Assembly: GCA_900551235.1 (NCBI GenBank)
Contig: URUU01000025.1
Coordinates: 1 to 29,979 of the forward strand
Length of the DNA stretch: 29,979 nucleotides
Reading direction: 5' to 3'
DNA from: an uncultured Lachnospiraceae bacterium
Lineage (GTDB): Bacteria; Bacillota; Clostridia; Lachnospirales; Lachnospiraceae
The translations under genes were made by a program, and so were the position numbers. Shown piece by piece: positions 25,238-29,979 of this stretch (positions within the stretch are counted from its first letter, which is position 1; every line of letters starts with the position of its first letter). The notes beneath the pieces are model-generated. The model was not told where the DNA came from. It searched no databases and saw nothing but the letters and a program-made list of their open reading frames with translations.

Positions 25238-26425
25238 ATGAACGTATTAGTTATCAACTGCGGAAGTTCATCTCTGAAGTATCAGCTGATCAACTCTGAT
25301 ACTGAAGATGTTCTGGCAAAAGGTCTCTGCGAGAGAATCGGTATTGACGGAAGACTGGTTTACCAGAAAGCCGGATGTGACAAAGAGATCACAGAGGCAG
25401 CTATGCCAACACATAAAGAAGCAATCCAGATGGTACTGGATGCACTGGTAAACGATAAAACAGGTGCGGTTAAGAGCCTGTCAGAAGTAAATGCAGTCGG
25501 TCACCGTATCGTACACGGCGGCGAGAAATTTGCTTCTTCTGTTGTGATCACAGACGAGGTTCTGGAAGCAGTTGCACAGTGCAACGACCTTGCACCGCTG
25601 CACAACCCGGCAAACCTGATCGGTATCAATGCATGTAAAGAGCTGATGCCTGGCGTACCGATGGTAGCTGTATTTGATACCGCATTCCATCAGACCATGC
25701 CGGAAAAAGCATATCTGTATGGTCTGCCATATGAATATTATGAGAAATATAAAGTAAGAAGATACGGTTTCCACGGAACTTCTCACAGTTTTGTATCCAA
25801 AGAAACAGCAAACTTCCTTGGCATGGATCTGGAGAACTCCAGGATCATCGTATGCCACCTTGGAAACGGTGCTTCTGTCAGTGCAGTAAAAGACGGCAAA
25901 TGCATCGATACTTCCATGGGTCTGACTCCGCTGGAAGGTCTGGTAATGGGTACTCGTTCCGGTGATATCGATCCGGCTATCATGGAATACATTGCTAAAA
26001 AAGAAGATCTGGATATCGCAGGCGTTATGAATGTCCTGAATAAAAAATCCGGTCTGGAGGGCATCTCCGGACTGTCAAGCGACTTCCGTGATCTGACAGC
26101 AGGTGCAAAAGATGGCAACAAACGTGCGATCGCAGCAATCGAAGTATTCTGCTATCGTGTGGCAAAATACGTAGGTTCTTACGCAGCAGCCATGAATGGT
26201 GTCGATGCGATCGCATTCACAGCAGGTATCGGTGAAAACGTAGGTCTTGTACGTGAAAAGATCTGCAGCTATCTGGGTTATCTGGGAATTACGCTGGATG
26301 CAGAAGCAAATGAAAAGAGGGGTGACAACTGCGTGATCTCTGCTGCTGATTCCAAAGTAAAAGTAGCAGTTATCCCAACAAACGAAGAGCTGGCTATCTG
26401 CCGCGAGACCGTTGCTCTGGTATAA
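25238..26425 (+). CDS. ackA: Acetate kinase
   Basis: AckA turns acetyl phosphate and ADP into acetate and ATP. The 395-residue protein shows the ASKHA-fold phosphate motif NCGSSSLKY near the start, GHRIVHGG, FDTAFHQTMP, RYGFHGTSH, HLGNGASV and, near the end, FTAGIGEN. All are canonical for active acetate kinases. CAGGAGGA precedes ATG 25238. It is co-transcribed with pta from the promoter at 24094 and is followed by a repeat fragment and a hairpin. Confidence 0.97.
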   Translation: MNVLVINCGSSSLKYQLINSDTEDVLAKGLCERIGIDGRLVYQKAGCDKEITEAAMPTHKEAIQMVLDALVNDKTGAVKSLSEVNAVGHRIVHGGEKFASSVVITDEVLEAVAQCNDLAPLHNPANLIGINACKELMPGVPMVAVFDTAFHQTMPEKAYLYGLPYEYYEKYKVRRYGFHGTSHSFVSKETANFLGMDLENSRIIVCHLGNGASVSAVKDGKCIDTSMGLTPLEGLVMGTRSGDIDPAIMEYIAKKEDLDIAGVMNVLNKKSGLEGISGLSSDFRDLTAGAKDGNKRAIAAIEVFCYRVAKYVGSYAAAMNGVDAIAFTAGIGENVGLVREKICSYLGYLGITLDAEANEKRGDNCVISAADSKVKVAVIPTNEELAICRETVALV

Positions 26426-26431
26426 AATATT

Positions 26432-26463
26432 ATGATGCCAGGGAGTTTTTGCCCCCAACTCAT
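26432..26463. repeat. Partial, diverged copy of the structured element's end
   Basis: Seven bases after the ackA stop, the sequence ATGATGCCAGGGAG followed by GCCCCCAACT closely matches the left end of the element at 7845 (ATGATG, GGGAGT, then GTCCCCAACT). The first eleven bases are identical to its other end (ATGATGCCAGG). The similarity fades at about 26463, so this is a solo end or relic. The call rests on about 25 aligned bases. Confidence 0.4.
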
Positions 26464-26480
26464 ATTTATATTATTATAGA

Positions 26481-26516
26481 AGAAACTGCTGCGAAGCGAT
26501 TTGCGGCAGTTTCTTG
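26481..26516 (+). terminator. Terminator-like hairpin after ackA
   Basis: AGAAACTGCTGC (26481-26492) pairs with GCGGCAGTTTCT (26503-26514) over 12 pairs with one G-U, around a ten-base loop. The 3' tract is weak (TTTCTTGC), so termination may be partial or factor-assisted. No coding sequence lies between 26426 and 26637, which also holds the next promoter. Confidence 0.65.
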
Positions 26517-26582
26517 CTGCCTGAACGGTTTATCTCAGCCGAGAAGACTCACATTTACGTTCGAGCTGAACAAAAAAATGGG

Positions 26583-26611
26583 TTGACAAATGTAAGATGC
26601 ACGGCTATAAT
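26583..26611 (+). promoter_or_regulatory. Perfect-consensus SigA promoter for yceD-rpmF
   Basis: TTGACA (26583-26588) and TATAAT (26606-26611) are both exact consensus, with an optimal 17-base spacer. An A-rich patch lies immediately upstream (26569-26579). The leader is about 20 bases long and carries AGGAGG (26627-26632). Confidence 0.9.
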
Positions 26612-26637
26612 AGTTTAGGCGTGGATAGGAGGATATT

Positions 26638-27165
26638 ATGCAGATAGCTTTAAATGATGTTCTGAAAGACGATGGAAAGATACTGCGGGTAGATGCACAG
26701 TTCAGTCCGGATGTATTTGAGATGAAGCTTTGCAGTTACCCGATTACCCGAAAGACTCCGGTTTCACTGATTCTCACGAACAAAGGAAAACGGAATCTGT
26801 TAATACAGGGCAAGATGGATCTTACGATTTTGATTCCCTGCGGACGCTGCCTGGAGGAGGTTCCGGTAGAGTTTACACTTGATTTTGAAAAGAAGATCGA
26901 TATGAACCTTACCGAAGAAGAACGAAAGGAAGCGCTCGATGAATGCGCGTATATGCATGGATATGACCTGGATGTGGATGAGCTGGTCTACAGCGAGATT
27001 CTGGTGAACTGGCCGCTTCGTGTACTGTGCAAAGAGGACTGTAAAGGAATCTGCAGTATATGCGGTAAGAATCTGAATCATGGGACCTGCGACTGTGATC
27101 ATACAGATTTAGATCCCAGAATGGCACAGATCCGTGATATCTTCAATAAATTTAAGGAGGTGTAA
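26638..27165 (+). CDS. yceD: YceD family protein (DUF177) with zinc-like cysteine motif
   Basis: This is a conserved 175-residue cytosolic protein encoded immediately before ribosomal protein L32 in many bacteria. The central PCGRCLEEVPVEFTLDFE segment and the C-terminal CKEDCKGICSICGKNLNHGTCDC are typical of the Gram-positive form; the cysteine pairs likely bind a metal. In plants and bacteria the family has been linked to 23S rRNA accumulation, but the molecular role is not settled. The start at 26638 follows AGGAGG. rpmF begins three bases after the stop. Confidence 0.9.
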   Translation: MQIALNDVLKDDGKILRVDAQFSPDVFEMKLCSYPITRKTPVSLILTNKGKRNLLIQGKMDLTILIPCGRCLEEVPVEFTLDFEKKIDMNLTEEERKEALDECAYMHGYDLDVDELVYSEILVNWPLRVLCKEDCKGICSICGKNLNHGTCDCDHTDLDPRMAQIRDIFNKFKEV

Positions 27166-27168
27166 GCC

Positions 27169-27351
27169 ATGTCAATCTGTCCAAAGAATAAATCTTCCAA
27201 AGGAAGAAGAGACAAGAGAAGAGCAAACTGGAAAATGACTGCTCCGAATCTGGTAAAATGCAGCAAATGTGGTGAGCTGATGATGTCTCACAGAGTTTGC
27301 AAAAACTGCGGAACATACAACAAAAAAGAGATCGTTGCAGTTGAAGATTAA
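27169..27351 (+). CDS. rpmF: 50S ribosomal protein L32
   Basis: This is a 60-residue ribosomal protein of the large subunit. The N-terminal Lys/Arg-rich KNKSSKGRRDKRRANWKM and two CXXC pairs, CSKC and CKNC, identify the zinc-binding form of L32. AAGGAGG lies just before the start. It is co-transcribed with yceD, giving tight coupling of ribosome components to the following lipid genes. Confidence 0.97.
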   Translation: MSICPKNKSSKGRRDKRRANWKMTAPNLVKCSKCGELMMSHRVCKNCGTYNKKEIVAVED

Positions 27352-27427
27352 TTGCATAGATGCTTACAGAATCAGGGATTTTGGCGAAAAGCTTTGTCTC
27401 TGGTTCTTTTTTTTCCGAATTTTTAGG

Positions 27428-27456
27428 TTGATTTTTATATCGCACTCTAGTATATT
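27428..27456 (+). promoter_or_regulatory. Candidate promoter for plsX-acpP
   Basis: TTGATT (27428-27433) and TATATT (27451-27456) are spaced by 17 bases in the 130-base gap after rpmF. The -10 lies within an imperfect dyad, CTAGTATATTAG (27447-27458). I do not recognise a FapR or FabT operator. plsX could also be read from the strong upstream promoter, as no convincing terminator separates it from rpmF. Confidence 0.5.
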
Positions 27457-27481
27457 AGGAATTGCAACAGGAGGAAAAAAT

Positions 27482-28501
27482 ATGCAGGATATGGTAAGGG
27501 TAGTTGTAGATGCCATGGGCGGAGACAATGCGCCTAGAGAAATCGTAAAAGGTGCAGTAGAAGCACTGAATGCCAGAGAAGATATTTTTATCTATCTGAC
27601 GGGAAGAAAGCCGGATATTGAAGCAGAGCTTTCCCAATATACCTTTCCGCGAGAAAGACTGGAAATCGTTCATACAGAAGAAGTGATCGAGACAGCCGAG
27701 CCGCCTGTCATGGCAATTCGCAGGAAAAAAGACTCATCGATCGTGAAGGGCATGAATATGGTGAAACAGAAAGAAGCAGACGCTTTCGTTTCTGCGGGAA
27801 GCAGCGGAGCGATCCTGGTAGGCGGTCAGGTGATTGTAGGCAGGATCAGGGGAATCGAGAGACCACCGCTGGCACCGCTGATCCCTACTCGCAATGGAGT
27901 TTCACTTCTGATAGACTGTGGGGCAAATGTGGATGCCAGACCGTCACATCTGGTGCAGTTTGCGAAAATCGGTTCTATTTACATGGAAAATGTTATGGGT
28001 GTGAAAAATCCAAGAGTCGGATTGGTCAATATTGGCGCAGAAGAAGAGAAAGGCAACGCACTTGTAAAAGAGACGTTTCCTTTGCTGAAAGAATGCAGCG
28101 ATCTCAATTTTATCGGAAGTGTGGAAGCACGTGATATTCCGCAGGGCGTCTGTGATGTCATTGTCTGTGAAGCTTTCGTGGGGAATGTGATCCTGAAACT
28201 TTACGAAGGAGTCGGCGCAACCCTGATTGAAAAAGTAAAACAGGGGATGATGACAAGCCTGCGCTCGAAAATCGGTGCGTTACTGGTAAAACCGGCACTA
28301 AAAGAGACACTGAAGTCTTTTGATGCCACACAGTATGGCGGGGCGCCGCTTTTGGGACTGAACGGTCTGGTTGTAAAGACACATGGAAGCTCCAAAGCAG
28401 CAGAAGTAAAGAATTCGATCATACAGTGTGTTCAGTTTACACAGCAGGAAATCAATCAGAAAATCAGAGAAAATATTATAAAAGAAGAGCAAAAAGGATA
28501 A
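27482..28501 (+). CDS. plsX: Phosphate acyltransferase PlsX
   Basis: PlsX makes acyl-phosphate from acyl-ACP, the first step of phosphatidic acid synthesis in most Gram-positive bacteria. Seen are VVVDAMGGDNAP at the start, AFVSAGSSGAILVGG in the middle and YGGAPLLGLNGLVVKTHGSS near the end, all family signatures. ATG 27482 follows CAGGAGGAAAA and yields 339 residues; an in-frame start at 27335 would begin inside rpmF and is rejected. acpP follows after 13 bases. Confidence 0.96.
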   Translation: MQDMVRVVVDAMGGDNAPREIVKGAVEALNAREDIFIYLTGRKPDIEAELSQYTFPRERLEIVHTEEVIETAEPPVMAIRRKKDSSIVKGMNMVKQKEADAFVSAGSSGAILVGGQVIVGRIRGIERPPLAPLIPTRNGVSLLIDCGANVDARPSHLVQFAKIGSIYMENVMGVKNPRVGLVNIGAEEEKGNALVKETFPLLKECSDLNFIGSVEARDIPQGVCDVIVCEAFVGNVILKLYEGVGATLIEKVKQGMMTSLRSKIGALLVKPALKETLKSFDATQYGGAPLLGLNGLVVKTHGSSKAAEVKNSIIQCVQFTQQEINQKIRENIIKEEQKG

Positions 28502-28514
28502 GAGAGGTAAAATC

Positions 28515-28745
28515 ATGGAATTTGAAAAGTTAGCAAAAATCATTGCAGAAGTATTAAACGTTGATGCAAACGAAATTACTCTGGATACGACATTTGTAGA
28601 TGAACTTGGTGCAGATTCTCTTGACGTTTTTCAGATTATTATGGGAATCGAGGAAGAATTTGATATTGAGATCGACAACGAGGAAGCTGAGAAGATCAAG
28701 ACCGTACAGGATGCGGCAGATCAGATCAGAAAAGTTGTAGAATAA
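28515..28745 (+). CDS. acpP: Acyl carrier protein
   Basis: This 76-residue acidic carrier holds growing fatty acids on a phosphopantetheine arm. The attachment serine is S35 in ELGADSLD. The helix after it reads VFQIIMGIEEEFDIEI, where many ACPs have TVELVMALEEEFDIEI; this is a normal variation. GAGAGG precedes the ATG. Position between plsX and rnc is standard. Confidence 0.96.
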   Translation: MEFEKLAKIIAEVLNVDANEITLDTTFVDELGADSLDVFQIIMGIEEEFDIEIDNEEAEKIKTVQDAADQIRKVVE

Positions 28746-28768
28746 TGAATGGATAGAATGTGAACCGG

Positions 28769-28790
28769 AAAAGCCCTTGGAGGGCTTTTT
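28769..28790 (+). terminator. Terminator between acpP and rnc
   Basis: AAAAGCCCT (28769-28777) and AGGGCTTTT (28781-28789) form a perfect nine-pair stem with a three-base loop, ending in a five-T tract. It lies 24 bases after the acpP stop and 26 before the rnc start. It may lower rnc-smc expression relative to acpP. Confidence 0.8.
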
Positions 28791-28815
28791 CGATTTGATG
28801 AGAAAGGAACGGTCG

Positions 28816-29505
28816 ATGAGAGAAAGATTAAAGGAACTGGAAGCGCGGATCGGGTATGAGTTCCGGGACGTATCCTTGTTGGAGCGGGCGCTGAGACATA
28901 GTTCTTTCACGAATGAAAAACGTATGCCGAAGCAGGAATGTAACGAACGGCTTGAATTTCTGGGAGACGCAGTGCTGGAATTGGTGTCCAGTGAATTTTT
29001 ATTTAAAGAATATCCGAAAGTTTCAGAGGGGGAACTGACAAAGACGCGTGCAAGTATGGTATGCGAGCCATCGCTTGCTTTTTGTGCCAGAGATATCGAT
29101 CTGGGGAAGTACCTGCTTCTCGGAAAAGGTGAAGAGGCGACCGGCGGCCGGCAGAGAGATTCTGTGACGTCAGATGCAATGGAAGCATTGATCGGCGCGA
29201 TTTACCTGGACGGTGGTTTTGCTAATGCAAAAGAGTTTATCCATAAGTTTATTTTATCGGATCTTGAAGATAAGAAACTCTTTTTCGATAGCAAGACTAT
29301 TTTGCAGGAGATCGTGCAGGCAAAGGGAAAAGAAGCGGTGAACTACCGCTTGACGGGAGAAGACGGACCGGATCATAACAAAGTATTCTCTGTCAATGCG
29401 GAGATCGGCGGAGTTTCTTATGGGAGCGGAAAAGGACGTTCCAAGAAAGCAGCGGAGCAGGAGGCGGCTTACCGTGCGATTCTGCGATTGAAAAAAGAAC
29501 AGTAA
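28816..29505 (+). CDS. rnc: Ribonuclease III
   Basis: RNase III cuts double-stranded RNA, including rRNA precursors. The catalytic signature NERLEFLGD is at 43-51, with a second acidic region in SDAMEALIGAIYLDGG. The C-terminal double-stranded-RNA-binding domain contains GPDHNKVFSV and SKKAAEQEAA. ATG 28816 follows AAAGGAA and gives 229 residues, the usual size. Earlier in-frame starts at 28777 (TTG, inside the terminator hairpin) and 28798 are less likely. smc begins 13 bases after the stop. Confidence 0.94.
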   Translation: MRERLKELEARIGYEFRDVSLLERALRHSSFTNEKRMPKQECNERLEFLGDAVLELVSSEFLFKEYPKVSEGELTKTRASMVCEPSLAFCARDIDLGKYLLLGKGEEATGGRQRDSVTSDAMEALIGAIYLDGGFANAKEFIHKFILSDLEDKKLFFDSKTILQEIVQAKGKEAVNYRLTGEDGPDHNKVFSVNAEIGGVSYGSGKGRSKKAAEQEAAYRAILRLKKEQ

Positions 29506-29518
29506 GAACAGGTGAGTT

Positions 29519-29979
29519 ATGTATTTAAAGAGTATTGAAGTACAGGGATTTAAGTCCTTTGCAAACAAGATCAAATTTGAGTTTCACGAGGGGATCACCG
29601 GAATCGTCGGACCGAACGGAAGTGGAAAAAGCAACGTTGCCGACGCGGTACGCTGGGTGCTCGGAGAGCAGAGAGTGAAACAGCTTCGGGGCGGCACGAT
29701 GCAGGATGTCATTTTCTCGGGAACAGAGAACCGAAAGCCGCTCAGCTATGCTTCCGTTGCGATCACGCTGAATAATTCGGATCATCAGCTTCCGGTGGAC
29801 TATGAGGAAGTGACGGTCACAAGAAAGCTGTACCGTTCGGGAGAAAGTGAATATCTGATCAACGGAGCCTCCTGCCGTCTGAAAGATATCAATGAGATGT
29901 TCTATGATACCGGTATTGGTAAAGAGGGATATTCGATCATCGGACAGGGACAGATCGATAAGATCTTAAGCGGAAAACC
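29519..29979 (+). CDS. smc: Chromosome segregation protein SMC (N-terminal part)
   Basis: This is the start of the condensin SMC ATPase. The first 153 residues include IEVQGFKSFANK, Walker A GPNGSGKSN (31-39), the ADAVRWVLGEQ segment, and the Q-loop region IIGQGQIDKILSG. The reading frame is open at the window edge, so the gene is cut by the window rather than truncated. The rnc-smc pairing is conserved in Firmicutes. Confidence 0.96.
   Translation, partial: MYLKSIEVQGFKSFANKIKFEFHEGITGIVGPNGSGKSNVADAVRWVLGEQRVKQLRGGTMQDVIFSGTENRKPLSYASVAITLNNSDHQLPVDYEEVTVTRKLYRSGESEYLINGASCRLKDINEMFYDTGIGKEGYSIIGQGQIDKILSGK

Noticed and set aside
27335..27481. N-terminal extension of PlsX
   Set aside because: It overlaps rpmF, covers a promoter-like gap and is hydrophobic sequence not seen in PlsX; ATG 27482 has AGGAGG.
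28777..28815. TTG 28777 or ATG 28798 as the rnc start
   Set aside because: The first lies inside the terminator hairpin and neither has a good ribosome binding site; ATG 28816 follows AAAGGAA and fits the family length.

Overview
The window looks like a chromosomal segment of a Gram-positive, low-to-moderate GC gut Clostridia, most likely family Lachnospiraceae. The basis is the gene order (cmk-ispH-rpsA; yceD-rpmF-plsX-acpP-rnc-smc; pta-ackA), the anaerobic rnfCDGEAB energy-coupling operon, the exonuclease-dead PolA type, a four-domain S1 protein, and SigA-type promoters with AGGAGG-like ribosome binding sites. Genus cannot be fixed from the sequence alone. Nearly everything is core genome. 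No phage, transposase, CRISPR array, rRNA or tRNA gene was seen.

Layout. (1) 171-6515, plus strand: a P-type cation ATPase with its own promoter, an HI0933/BaiN-type flavoprotein, cmk, ispH and rpsA, with ispH overlapping both neighbours. (2) 6597-7682, minus strand: a DEDD/RNase H-like nuclease convergent with rpsA. The two share a hairpin terminator whose stem is also the 3' end of the nuclease gene. (3) 7683-8077: a 395-base non-coding gap holding the nuclease promoter with an 11-bp inverted repeat over it, and a 198-bp, highly structured, transposase-free element with imperfect terminal inverted repeats. (4) 8078-8974: a CmpB-like membrane protein. (5) 9031-13993: the Rnf complex genes rnfCDGEAB (ferredoxin:NAD+ oxidoreductase, ion pump). 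rnfC carries a single-base frameshift at a G6 run, while the other five genes are intact. (6) 14021-15548: a secreted cell-wall-binding repeat protein, and a membrane protein with a zinc-finger (anti-sigma-like) N-terminus. (7) 15569-22692: polA, coaE, a WalJ/YycJ-type metallo-hydrolase, the ACT-domain/UPF0210 pair of unknown function, and a MATE transporter. (8) 22754-23998, minus strand: tmcAL. (9) 24094-26516: promoter, pta, ackA, a diverged end-fragment of the structured element, and a terminator-like hairpin. (10) 26583-29979: a perfect-consensus promoter, then yceD, rpmF, a second promoter, plsX, acpP, a terminator, rnc, and smc running off the end.

How it works together. Rnf turns reduced ferredoxin into an ion gradient and NADH, and Pta-AckA makes ATP from acetyl-CoA; together they are the energy core of a fermenting or acetogenic anaerobe. 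The remaining blocks serve nucleotide, isoprenoid, CoA and fatty-acid/phospholipid synthesis, translation and DNA replication/repair.

I did not find a convincing new multi-gene system. The most useful leads are the rnfC frameshift, the structured repeat element (with a second partial copy 18 kb away), the inverted repeat over the nuclease promoter, the ACT-UPF0210 pair, and the cysteine tail of RnfE.
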